Source of the DNA: Paulinella micropora
Lineage: Eukaryota > Cercozoa > Imbricatea > Euglyphida
Length of the DNA: 24,039 nt
Direction of reading: 5' to 3'
Assembly: GCA_009731375.1 (NCBI GenBank)
Contig: BJOX01000018.1
Span: 1,498,086-1,522,124, forward strand
Each line of letters begins with the position of its first letter. Positions within the stretch are counted from its first letter, which is position 1. The notes beneath the pieces were generated by a model. It saw only the letters and a program-made list of their open reading frames with translations. It did not search any database and was not told where the DNA came from. Below, in pieces: positions 1-8,030 of this stretch. The position numbers were made by a program, and so were the translations under genes.

Positions 1-29
1 TGTGTGTATATGCAGAAACTACTGCAGGC

Positions 30-895
30 ATGGACGGAGACGAGGAGGAGGTCGAGGAGGTTATAATGCCGGAGCCAGCAACCAAAAAGCCCAAGACCAA
101 CAACAAAAGTAAGGAAACTCATTTGATTTTCGTCCATCGTTGAATATTGCTGCTGCATTTATGTCCGGACTTTATGGTGTGTGTCAATTATGTGTAAAAA
201 CTCCGTCGGGGGGCAAGAAGCCCAAAGACAAGTCCAAGTCTGTGAGTAAGGTAAAGCTTCTAATATTACATAATCTCACATAATCTGCTTTAGCTTTCCG
301 TATGCAAACGCTGTTCGCTTTTATTTCTGCAAATACATTGTGGGTGCAGAAGGCGGAGGAGGAGGAGGAGGAGGAGGAGGGAGGAGAAGCGCCTGCCTCC
401 CTTACCGCGGGCCAGGTTGAAGCCATGCTAGCGATCGCACTAGGCAAGCACACTCAGAACATAACTAAGTTGTTAGAAGACAGACAGCAGCAAGAACGGG
501 AAAGACAGGCAAAAGAAGCACAGGAAAAAGAACAAGAAGAAAAACAAAAGCAAAAAGCAGAACAAACAAAACACAATAAGATAAAGGGTAGTAAGAAAAA
601 TACTCCACGTGTGCAAGAGGCAGATGAGGGCGAGGCAGAGGATGGTGAGGATGAACCGGTTGAGAAGAAAATCACCAAAACCGGCAACAAACCACAACCT
701 CCAGCAATTGACAAGGAGGATCTGTTGGAGAGAATGGTAGAGAGATTGTGTGAGAGGGTAGGCATAGCGGTCACGTCCGGATCCCCTGCACGCAGCACCG
801 CTGCCAGCACTGTCACCAACTTGCCAGCCTCGCCCGCCGGAGGCAACCCATACTTTGATTTCGCCTTGGCGTCCATGGCAATGCGGCGCTCGTAA
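30..895 (+). CDS. Putative spliced gene for a Lys/Glu-rich acidic protein (three-exon model)
   Basis: No family recognised. The last exon (350-895) is the firmest part. It follows a good acceptor (GGGTGCAG), opens with a Lys-Ala then poly-Glu run, continues through a long Gln/Glu/Lys/Arg stretch likely to form a charged coiled coil, and ends with a Ser/Ala/Pro-rich tail and TAA at 893-895. Upstream, an ATG at 30 starts an acidic stretch ending at a GTAAGG donor (exon 30-108, phase 1). A small lysine-rich exon around 228-250 would follow, ending at GTAAAG. The small exon joins the last exon in phase 0, and all three share the same Lys-Pro-Lys character. The small exon's acceptor is weak, so the model is tentative; a single-exon ORF from ATG 302 is possible. 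The gene converges on the minus-strand gene to its right. Function unknown, possibly a nuclear or scaffold protein by composition only. Confidence 0.4.
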
Positions 896-1753
896 AGGTA
901 CTCGGTCGCTGCATGTTGCCTTAAATATTTTGTCTGTTTATGTAGGCGACACTGAAGGCTATGTGATGGTGGGGGCTGTTAGTCAGTCAGATCAAGTTCA
1001 AATCCAACAAGAGCTAGCTGTCTTGGATGGGCAGCTATTTTTTTACCTTGAAAACAAGTAGAAATACAAACATCGCCGCTTATGCCGCTTTGTGCCTTCC
1101 CTTTTTTGTCGGTGCCTTGACTTGGGTTAGCGTTCGCTGTGTGACCGTGACAGCACGCACGCCCAAGTCAAGTCACAAAGTCATTCTATATGGCTGACAA
1201 TAAGTGAAATGTCAGGAAATAATGATAATTTAGTAATTATATCGATTGTCTGCCATTTTACGCTGATTTTGTAGCAGAGGACGCACGACTATGCTCTGAC
1301 TTGGGTGTAGTTGTGTAGTACACTGCTGAGTCAGTGCAAGTCTGCGCCCGTGGCTCCAAGTCCGTAAACATTCTTAGAATGAGCTCAGACTGCAATAGTA
1401 AATAGTTGCAAACATTAAAAACATGTTTTCCTGCATCGCCCTTGAATTTGCTATCAAAACCCGCTGATTTGACATGTACGAAAACTCGAAAAATACGTAT
1501 GTCAGACAGGTCCGGACCGCCTCCGGAGTACTGTTGAAGTGAAGTCAAAGTCAGTCTAAATTAATAAAAACATGTTTTAATATCGTTTTAATAAGTTTTC
1601 CTAGCATCTGCATCGTTTCTACACGTATCCTGAGAGTTTTGAAAAAACCAGCCAAAACCTTAGAAAATTTGGGAAAAAATGGGATCCCAAAGTTACGCGA
1701 TTCCTTTGTTTCACGAATAAGAATGACGAATGAACGAATGAATTTATCATTAT
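896..1753. other. Intergenic, no gene recognised
   Basis: I see no convincing coding exon, RNA gene or mobile element here. Short ORFs on both strands have no recognisable domain. The stretch lies between the 3' end of the plus-strand gene and the minus-strand exon candidates. Confidence 0.5.
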
Positions 1754-1798
1754 ATGTATGTATGCATGTATGATGTATGTATGTATGTATGTATGTTA
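1754..1798. repeat. (TATG)n microsatellite
   Basis: Tetranucleotide repeat with a few interruptions, seen directly. Confidence 0.9.
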
Positions 1799-1894
1799 GT
1801 AAATTATTAGCCATTCCAATTTGCAAGGTCAGCAAGTTTGCGGAATGACTTTGATAGGTCTATACGCTGAGATACATACGCAACCTGCCTCCAG

Positions 1895-2011
1895 ATTGCT
1901 ACTGCTGCTACTACTACTACTACTACTACTACTTCTCCTCCTCCTCCTCTTACTCCTCCTCCTCCTCCTCCTACTACTACTACTACTACTACTACTCGAC
2001 GCTACTACTAC

Positions 2012-2053
<42 letters not shown>
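1895..2053. repeat. (CTA)n/(CTC)n trinucleotide array
   Basis: Alternating CTA and CTC blocks with a short interruption near 1996. The poly-Leu and poly-Tyr translations are artefacts of the repeat. Confidence 0.9.
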
Positions 2054-2123
2054 AATGTTCTTACTGACAATGTGCTTTTATTTCTGCTGCTACTACAATC
2101 ACTACTGTGATAAACTAAAGACG

Positions 2124-2187
<64 letters not shown>

Positions 2188-2190
2188 ATA
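2124..2190. repeat. (CTAT)n microsatellite
   Basis: About 16 near-perfect CTAT units, the same motif that flanks the retrotransposon at 8.0 and 11.5 kb. Confidence 0.95.
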
Positions 2191-2203
2191 TCGATCAATC
2201 TAC

Positions 2204-2229
2204 CTGCACGTGCGGGGGATGCCAGAGGC
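2204..2229 (-). CDS. Candidate small minus-strand exon
   Basis: On the minus strand a 26-nt segment sits between a pyrimidine-rich acceptor (TTTCCCCAAG) and a GTAGAT donor. It lies in a non-repetitive island next to the (CTAT)n array, like the better-supported RBR exons further right. Very short and unrecognised; it may not be real. Confidence 0.2.
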
Positions 2230-2295
2230 CTTGGGGAAAGTAGTAACATAGCATGGAGGAATAGGCCGCCTGCCGGATAGTAAGAGTAATAGTAT

Positions 2296-2576
2296 NNNNN
2301 NNNNNNNNNNNNNNNNNNNNNNNNNNNNNNNNNNNNNNNNNNNNNNNNNNNNNNNNNNNNNNNNNNNNNNNNNNNNNNNNNNNNNNNNNNNNNNNNNNNN
2401 NNNNNNNNNNNNNNNNNNNNNNNNNNNNNNNNNNNNNNNNNNNNNNNNNNNNNNNNNNNNNNNNNNNNNNNNNNNNNNNNNNNNNNNNNNNNNNNNNNNN
2501 NNNNNNNNNNNNNNNNNNNNNNNNNNNNNNNNNNNNNNNNNNNNNNNNNNNNNNNNNNNNNNNNNNNNNNNNNNNN

Positions 2577-2630
<54 letters not shown>
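2296..2630. other. Assembly gap followed by a 54-base poly-G run
   Basis: Ns at 2296-2576, then G at 2577-2630. A homopolymer of this length abutting a gap is a classic sequencing or gap-closure artefact, although a real G tract could have caused the gap. Nothing can be annotated inside. Confidence 0.85.
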
Positions 2631-2631
<1 letters not shown>

Positions 2632-2655
2632 AGAGGGGATGATATTATGGTTTGC

Positions 2656-2812
2656 AGGATGAAAGAGAAAAAGGAGAAGAAAAAGGAGGAGGAGGAGGAG
2701 GAGAAGGAGAAAAAGGAGAAGAAGGAGAAGGAGAAGGAGGAGAAGGAGGAAAGGAGGAAGAAGGAGGAAGAAGGAGGAAGAAGGAAGGAGGACGAAGGAG
2801 AAGAGAAAGCAT
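2656..2812 (+). repeat. Long GGA/GAA polypurine tract
   Basis: About 155 bases almost entirely of A and G (GGA, GAA and GAGAAG units). The Glu/Lys-rich translation is a by-product of composition. Such tracts can form triplex DNA, which is inference here. Confidence 0.85.
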
Positions 2813-2848
2813 TAGATTATTATCAGGCAGGCCCTAGGGTAGTACTAC

Positions 2849-2896
2849 CTGCTTGGAGGCAGGCAGGTTGCTGCGGAACACGGCTTCAGCCCGCAT
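2849..2896 (-). CDS. Candidate minus-strand exon (16 codons)
   Basis: On the minus strand, an ACTGTACCAG acceptor and a GTAGTA donor bracket 48 nt, a whole number of codons. They encode a short helical segment beginning MRAEAVFRSNLP. The sequence is non-repetitive among microsatellites. It could be a 3' exon of the RBR-type gene or of a neighbouring gene; phase 0 at both ends is compatible with the candidate exon at 3155-3187. No family recognised. Confidence 0.3.
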
Positions 2897-3154
2897 CTGG
2901 TACAGTCCACAGCCACACACAAAACACCAAACATATACTTGGATACGCGAGGCAATTTGTTGTTGTTTGTTGTTATTTTTCTTTGTTGGTGGTGATGGTG
3001 CTTTGTATTTCCATGCAAATTAAATCAAAATGCAAATACCGTGAAATTTTCAGTGTTGATTGAAATTCGCTGCCTTTGCTCCTCGTTTTATTTGACAAAT
3101 TGATAATGTCTATAAAGTATGTCGCTTTATTAATACGCAAACATATATGATTAC

Positions 3155-3187
3155 CTGCAGGTCCAGGTGGAAAAGCTCGAGCGCCAA
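3155..3187 (-). CDS. Candidate minus-strand exon (11 codons)
   Basis: A 33-nt segment between a (GTAT)n TAG acceptor and a GTAATC donor encodes LALELFHLDLQ in phase 0. Its length and TAG acceptor resemble those of the well-supported 33- and 66-nt exons near 12.4-12.6 kb. No domain recognised. Confidence 0.3.
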
Positions 3188-3188
3188 C

Positions 3189-3387
3189 TACATACATACA
3201 TACGTACATACATACATACATACAAGCACATACATACATACGTGCGTGCATACATACATAATTACATACATGCATACATACATACATACATGCAAGGTTG
3301 CATGCACATGCATGCATGCATGCATACATACATACATACAGACATGCAGACATACAGACATACATACATACATGCATACATGCATAC
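3189..3387. repeat. (TACA)n microsatellite with variants
   Basis: CATA/TACA tetranucleotide array interrupted by CATG and GACA variants. Its His-Thr-Tyr and Cys-Met-Tyr translations on the two strands are spurious. Confidence 0.9.
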
Positions 3388-3442
3388 CTGCGGAGAACCA
3401 GTGGAGTACGCGCCTCCGTAAAATGTCTTGCCGTACATGGTT
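3388..3442 (-). CDS. Candidate minus-strand exon (55 nt)
   Basis: A non-repetitive island bounded on the minus strand by a CTCTCTCCAG acceptor and a GTATGC donor. Two frames are open, one of them reading MYGKTFYGGAYSTGSPQ, so the frame is undecided. It lies downstream of the RING2 exon on the same strand and could belong to the same gene. No family recognised. Confidence 0.3.
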
Positions 3443-3449
3443 CTGGAGA

Positions 3450-3456
3450 GAGAGGA

Positions 3457-3491
<35 letters not shown>

Positions 3492-3611
3492 ATAAATAAA
3501 TAAATAAATAAATAGTTTTACTTAGGTATATAGACATCCAGATATGAGAGAGAGAGAATAAATAAATAAATAAATAAATAGTTTTACTTAGGTATATAGA
3601 CATCCAGATAT
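3450..3611 (+). repeat. (AG)n/(AAAT)n tract with a tandem duplication of about 65 bp
   Basis: A unit made of (AG)n, then (AAAT)n, then a unique sequence starting AGTTTTACTTAGG and ending CATCCAGATATG occurs twice in direct tandem (ends near 3546 and 3611). The copies are nearly identical, so the duplication is recent. Confidence 0.8.
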
Positions 3612-3631
3612 GCATGGCGAGGCAGGTTTAC

Positions 3632-3891
3632 TTGATGCTTGCGGGGTACTTGTCGGGTAGGCCCATTTTCCACTTGTGTTACGAGTAGTATTACATAGAT
3701 AGATCGTTAGACAAGCAAGTGGTTGTGGAGAGGCGGGCTTACTGTATGCTGGCGGGGCACTTGTCGTGCAGGTCATTTTCCACTGGTTGTGTTCCAAGTA
3801 GTATGACATTATAAGATAGATCGATAGACAAACAGATGATTAGGGTTTACTGGATCAACGAGGGGCACTTGTCGGATGTTCCCATTTTCCA
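3632..3891 (-). repeat. Three tandem copies of a mini-exon-like unit, period about 110 bp
   Basis: On the minus strand, segments at 3851-3891 (41 nt), 3743-3782 (40 nt) and 3632-3672 (41 nt) each begin TGGAAAATG after a CACAAC-type AG and end at a GTAAAC or GTAAGC donor-like site. The first and third read as WKMG..DK.P..I; the middle has lost one base. The flanks (AGATAGATCGATAGACAA) repeat too, so whole units of about 110 bp were duplicated. They may be repeated exons of the minus-strand gene or a degenerating minisatellite. Confidence 0.5.
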
Positions 3892-3967
3892 CTGGTTGTG
3901 ATCCCCGAAGCCCGCTGCAGGATCCCGCGCAATCCCGCACATGTAGCACCACCTGCAGTAGCACACA

Positions 3968-4250
3968 GCATAGCCTAGCCTAGCCTAGCCTAGATAGCAT
4001 AGCATAGCATAGCATAGCATGGGATAGCATAGCATAGCATACCATAGCATAGCATAGCATAGGATAGCATAGGATAGCATAGCCATAGCATAGCCATAAC
4101 ATAGTCATAGCATAGTCATAGCATAGCCATAGCATAGCCATAGCATAGCCATAGTAGCCATAGCATATCAGAGCATAGCATAACACAGCAAAACACAGCA
4201 TAACACAGCATAGCACAGCTTAGCATAGCATAGCACAGCATAACATGATA
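3968..4250. repeat. (TAGCA)n pentanucleotide array with variants
   Basis: CATAG/TAGCC/TAGCATAGCCA units over about 280 bp. The Cys/Tyr/Met-rich minus-strand translation is spurious. Confidence 0.9.
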
Positions 4251-4277
4251 TGATCAACCTACCCAACACCTAAACAA

Positions 4278-4279
<2 letters not shown>

Positions 4280-4327
<48 letters not shown>

Positions 4328-4337
4328 NNNNNNNNNN
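4280..4337. other. 48-base poly-C run and 10-N gap
   Basis: C at 4280-4327 followed by ten Ns, directly against the RING2 exon. The pairing with the poly-G run at 2577 suggests a shared technical cause. The 3' boundary of the RING2 exon is hidden here. Confidence 0.85.
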
Positions 4338-4466
4338 CAAAAGCGCACTGGCCTTCTTGAGGTTGATGTAAAAGTGATGGGTTTGGGCAAAGAGGTATAC
4401 TTGATTTTGCACTTGCTGCAGGTGATGTGCGTGCAGTTGAGGTCCTTGATACCCGGCAACTCGCAC
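4338..4466 (-). CDS. RBR E3 ligase exon: RING2 with catalytic Cys
   Basis: On the minus strand the exon starts after the acceptor ATTCTTATTGTTAG. Its first base completes the Glu codon left open by the 7558-7670 exon, so the pair reads RKCPEC across the junction. It continues as ELPGIKDLNCTHITCSKC, giving C-x2-C-x9-C-x4-C-x2-C, the RING2 layout of RBR ligases. In that family the third Cys (codon 4433-4435) accepts ubiquitin from the E2 as a thioester before transfer to substrate. A GTATAC donor about 65 nt in may end the exon early; otherwise it runs into the poly-C/N gap. The usual last RING2 cysteines are not seen and may lie in the gap. Confidence 0.65.
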
Positions 4467-4490
4467 CTAACAATAAGAATAGTAATGAAT

Positions 4491-4497
<7 letters not shown>

Positions 4498-4523
<26 letters not shown>

Positions 4524-4532
4524 TAATAATAA
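4498..4532. repeat. (ATA)n microsatellite (tail of SINE copy A)
   Basis: TGATAATAATAATA repeat directly at the 3' end of the minus-strand SINE. Confidence 0.85.
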
Positions 4533-4800
4533 TAGTGCTTCTCTGTCAATGGCTGATGCATTTCTGCACATGCGCCTCCATCGTCTCACCCGTGAGGGGA
4601 GTGCGAAGAATTGACGATAAGCTCTAATGACACCCCCGCAAGGGCAGTTCCAACACTTCCAGACGGGCCGGTATGTTCAATGAAAATACTGGTCCAGACG
4701 GATCGGTATGTTCAATGAAAATACTGGTGGCACCGACGGGAATCGAACTGGCGACAGGGCCCAGATGGTAGAACTTGACCACTGGGCTATCACGGTGTCC
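4533..4800 (-). mobile_element. tRNA-derived SINE, copy A
   Basis: The element reads on the minus strand. Its head (4800 down to about 4729) is tRNA-like, with an A-box-like TAGCCCAGTGG and a B-box-like GTTCGATTCC, the internal RNA polymerase III promoter. A body of about 170 bp follows, shared with the copies at 5858 and 6117, and then an (ATT)n tail. This copy carries an internal direct duplication of about 34 bp (near 4658-4726), so it is longer than the others. SINEs depend on a partner LINE for copying. Confidence 0.8.
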
Positions 4801-4802
4801 AA

Positions 4803-4859
<57 letters not shown>

Positions 4860-4887
4860 CATAATACTCATAATACTCATAATACTC

Positions 4888-4982
<95 letters not shown>
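4801..4982. repeat. (ATA)n array with ATACTC variants
   Basis: About 180 bp of ATA repeats with four CATAATACT-type interruptions near 4855-4890. Poly-Ile and poly-Tyr ORFs here are spurious. Confidence 0.95.
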
Positions 4983-4983
<1 letters not shown>

Positions 4984-5052
4984 TATCTCCTGCCAATTGC
5001 TGAGCCAAAAGGCCATGTGCATCCAGTCCTCCATTCCATAAGGAAAGTCTCC
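4983..5052 (+). repeat. Dispersed repeat R1, copy 1 (cut by gap)
   Basis: These 70 bases are identical to 7257-7326 and likewise start directly after an (ATA)n array. The plus-strand frame encodes a segment with EPKGHVHP, resembling SPKAHVHP near the start of the retrotransposon ORF, so this may be a 5' fragment of a related retroelement. The copy continues into the gap at 5053. Confidence 0.7.
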
Positions 5053-5264
5053 NNNNNNNNNNNNNNNNNNNNNNNNNNNNNNNNNNNNNNNNNNNNNNNN
5101 NNNNNNNNNNNNNNNNNNNNNNNNNNNNNNNNNNNNNNNNNNNNNNNNNNNNNNNNNNNNNNNNNNNNNNNNNNNNNNNNNNNNNNNNNNNNNNNNNNNN
5201 NNNNNNNNNNNNNNNNNNNNNNNNNNNNNNNNNNNNNNNNNNNNNNNNNNNNNNNNNNNNNNNN
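5053..5264. other. Assembly gap
   Basis: Run of Ns; it probably holds the rest of repeat R1. Confidence 0.95.
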
Positions 5265-5274
5265 TGGAGGCTTA

Positions 5275-5280
5275 CGATAA

Positions 5281-5328
<48 letters not shown>

Positions 5329-5330
5329 CT
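5275..5330. repeat. (AAT)n/(ATT)n perfect inverted repeat
   Basis: An AAT array switches at its centre to ATT, forming a long perfect palindrome bounded by GATAAT and ATTATC. It could extrude as a cruciform or hairpin, or may mark the junction of two inverted microsatellite copies. Confidence 0.8.
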
Positions 5331-5857
5331 GCCTTGGAGTGTTGACTGTGACATATTTGAGGGAAATCCCGATGAAAAAACCTAGTCACACTTGCTAAAC
5401 AGAGTTCCAGCCCAATGGCCTCAAGGCGTTAAACTGTGACGCCAACTCATAACCCTTTGGTGGTAGATGCTGGGGAGGAGGGTCGTTGCGCGCGTAAAAG
5501 ATCTTAAACTCCGCATATGCTGGTTGATAGCCCAGGACCCAGCAGACACCAGATTGTTATGGGTGGGGTTTCGAGGCAGCTCTAGCAACCGCGCTTGGTG
5601 TATGCACTTGCACATTCGGTGACGTCTTGCAAGAGGTTGCTGGGACTGCGGAATAACCTCGGCTTAGTGCAGTCTTGCCCTCAGGAGCTCCATCGGTGGC
5701 CCCGATCATCAGGCGAGAGACTGACACGGGGGGGTGGAGGACCTCGAACAAGGGTATTGGAGGCTTATGTCCGTTGAGGATATGCCATTAGCTGCATCAG
5801 TACGCCTCAGATATAGTAGATAGTATTATTATTATTAATAATAATAATAATAATAAT
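5331..5857. other. Non-microsatellite island, probable old interspersed repeat
   Basis: About 490 bp of complex sequence between (AAT)n arrays, lying within the inferred intron between the RING2 exons. Short ORFs exist on both strands (plus 5595-5777, minus 5421-5615), without a recognised domain or a clear exon. It may be a decayed retroelement fragment; only one copy is visible here. Confidence 0.35.
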
Positions 5858-6107
5858 AGTGCTTCTCAGTCAATGGCGAATGCATTTCTGCACATGTGCC
5901 TCCATCGTCTCACCCGCGAGGGGAGTACGAAGATTTGACGAAGATTTGACGATAGCTCTACTGACACCCCCGCAAGGCAGCTCCAAGCCTTCCAGACAGA
6001 CCAATACTTTCAAAGAAAACATCCTTTGAAAATACTGGCACCGACGGGAATCGAACTGGCGACAGGTTCCAGATGGTAGACCTTAACCACTGGGCTATCG
6101 CGGTGCC
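5858..6107 (-). mobile_element. tRNA-derived SINE, copy B
   Basis: Same family as the copies at 4533 and 6117. The tRNA-like head reads from 6107 leftward and starts GGCACCGCGATAGCCCAGTGG. The body ends at GAAGCACTATTATTA. It differs from copy C by a duplicated GAAGATTTGAC segment near 5931-5950 and a few substitutions. Its 5' end abuts the 3' tail of copy C, so the two form a head-to-tail pair. Confidence 0.85.
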
Positions 6108-6116
6108 ACTAATAAT

Positions 6117-6356
6117 AGTGCTTCTCAGTCACTGGCGAATGCATTTCTGCACATGTGCCTCCATCGTCTCACCCGCGAGGGGAGTACGAAGATTTGACGA
6201 TAGGCTCTACTGGCACCCCCGCAAGGCAGCTTCAAGCCTTCCAGACATACCAATACTTTCAAAGAAGATATCCTTTGAAAATACTGGCACCGACGGGAAT
6301 CGAACTGGCGACAGGTCCCAGATGGTAGACCTTAACCACTGGGCTATCGCGGTGCC
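6117..6356 (-). mobile_element. tRNA-derived SINE, copy C
   Basis: The cleanest copy. The tRNA-like head (6356 to 6286, 71 nt on the minus strand) starts GGCACCG and ends CGGTGCC, a perfect 7-bp acceptor-stem pairing. It contains the A-box-like TAGCCCAGTGG and the B-box-like GTTCGATTCC. The non-tRNA body is about 170 bp. It is flanked on both sides by CACTAATAAT, probably a target-site or tail repeat in the (TAA)n context. The arms between the boxes do not fold as a normal tRNA, so this is not a functional tRNA gene. Confidence 0.85.
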
Positions 6357-7256
<900 letters not shown>

Positions 7257-7428
7257 GTATCTCCTGCCAATTGCTGAGCCAAAAGGCCATGTGCATCCAG
7301 TCCTCCATTCCATAAGGAAAGTCTCCACACCAATTGGTGGAATAAAGGAAGTGACGGCATAGAACATTACTCTAGGAGCTTTATACCAATCAGCCCATGA
7401 AAATGACCGATGGCCTATGTACTCCCTA

Positions 7429-7430
<2 letters not shown>
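7257..7430 (+). mobile_element. Dispersed repeat R1, copy 2, short element inside (TAA)n
   Basis: The first 70 bases equal 4983-5052 exactly. The unit of about 174 bp is flanked on both sides by (AAT)n, as if inserted into the microsatellite. It contains a 12-bp palindrome CACCAATTGGTG at 7328-7339. The start of its plus-strand frame resembles the first residues of the retrotransposon ORF after its own microsatellite (EPKGHVHP against SPKAHVHP), so it may be a deleted derivative of such an element. Confidence 0.55.
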
Positions 7431-7476
<46 letters not shown>

Positions 7477-7513
7477 GCTACTACTACTACTACTACTACT
7501 ACTACTATTACTA

Positions 7514-7545
<32 letters not shown>

Positions 7546-7553
7546 ACTAGCAC
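7431..7553. repeat. (AAT)n then (ACT)n/(GCT)n
   Basis: Trinucleotide arrays, up to the RBR exon on the minus strand. Confidence 0.9.
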
Positions 7554-7557
7554 TCAC

Positions 7558-7670
7558 TCGGGGCATTTGCGGCAGGCAGCATTGAACAGCTATTTGGAAA
7601 GTGCTTCGAACAGCCTTCGTTGCAGATTGAACCGACAACGATGGTGGACGGTGTCTGCCTCCTCCATAAC
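7558..7670 (-). CDS. RBR E3 ligase exon: IBR-RING2 linker and start of RING2; in-frame TAG
   Basis: Minus strand, acceptor CTCTCTGCCAG, donor GTGAGT, 113 nt (37 codons + 2). The first part (VMEEADTVHHRCRFNLQRRL) resembles the helical linker between IBR and RING2. The end, AACRKCP, begins RING2, and the Glu codon is completed by the first base of the 4338-4466 exon, giving CPEC. Codon 27 (7590-7592) is TAG. Three explanations fit: a nonsense mutation or sequencing error, TAG read as sense in this organism, or use of the AAATAG at 7590-7594 as an alternative acceptor. The last would start a shorter exon at 7589 in the same phase. The RBR reading is supported by phase on both sides. Confidence 0.6.
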
Positions 7671-7672
7671 CT

Positions 7673-7675
<3 letters not shown>

Positions 7676-7713
<38 letters not shown>

Positions 7714-7748
7714 GAAGGGAGGGAGAGTATGCGTGTTGTGTGTGCGGT

Positions 7749-7786
<38 letters not shown>

Positions 7787-7806
7787 GGATAGAGAGATAG
7801 AGAGAA
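7676..7806. repeat. (AG)n and (TG)n tracts
   Basis: AG dinucleotides, a short GA/GC-rich spacer, a GT tract and AG again, filling the intron between two RBR exons. Confidence 0.9.
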
Positions 7807-7817
7807 GTAGATCTCAC

Positions 7818-7891
7818 CTGGTTGCATAGCAGACAAGTGGCGGCGGAGCAGAGCGCGCCCTTGCAGAACAGGAAACTGCTCGACTCGTGTT
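7818..7891 (-). CDS. RBR E3 ligase exon: second half of the IBR zinc domain
   Basis: Minus strand, acceptor TTGGTGGCAG, strong donor GTGAGA, 74 nt. The first two bases complete the Glu codon opened by the 11761-11872 exon; 24 codons follow, ending in phase 0. The product contains FCKGALCSAATCLLC, which is C-x4-C-x4-C-x2-C. This is the distal zinc-ligand spacing of the IBR domain as I know it from RNF216/TRIAD3-type RBR ligases. The exon is separated from the previous one by an intron of nearly 3.9 kb that houses the opposite-strand retrotransposon. Confidence 0.75.
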
Positions 7892-7920
7892 CTGCCACCA
7901 AAGTATACACACAGCATTGA

Positions 7921-7966
7921 TTGCTCGCTCAGTGTATGCACGCAACCAGAATGCACACACATACCA

Positions 7967-8030
<64 letters not shown>

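Noticed and set aside
454-876. Minus-strand ORFs opposite the left gene (Ser/Cys/Phe-rich)
   Set aside because: Complementary shadows of the Lys/Glu-rich plus-strand exon.
3980-4216. CRISPR-like array
   Set aside because: The (TAGCA)n units are contiguous 5-mers without spacers, in a eukaryotic context.
4624-5280. Poly-Tyr, poly-Ile, poly-Leu ORFs here and at 6.4-7.5 kb
   Set aside because: They are translations of (TAA)n/(ATT)n arrays in all frames, with no coding signal.
6286-6356. Functional tRNA gene on the minus strand
   Set aside because: Boxes and acceptor stem are present, but the D, anticodon and T arms do not fold properly and the same unit recurs with a shared body and tail, so it is a SINE head.
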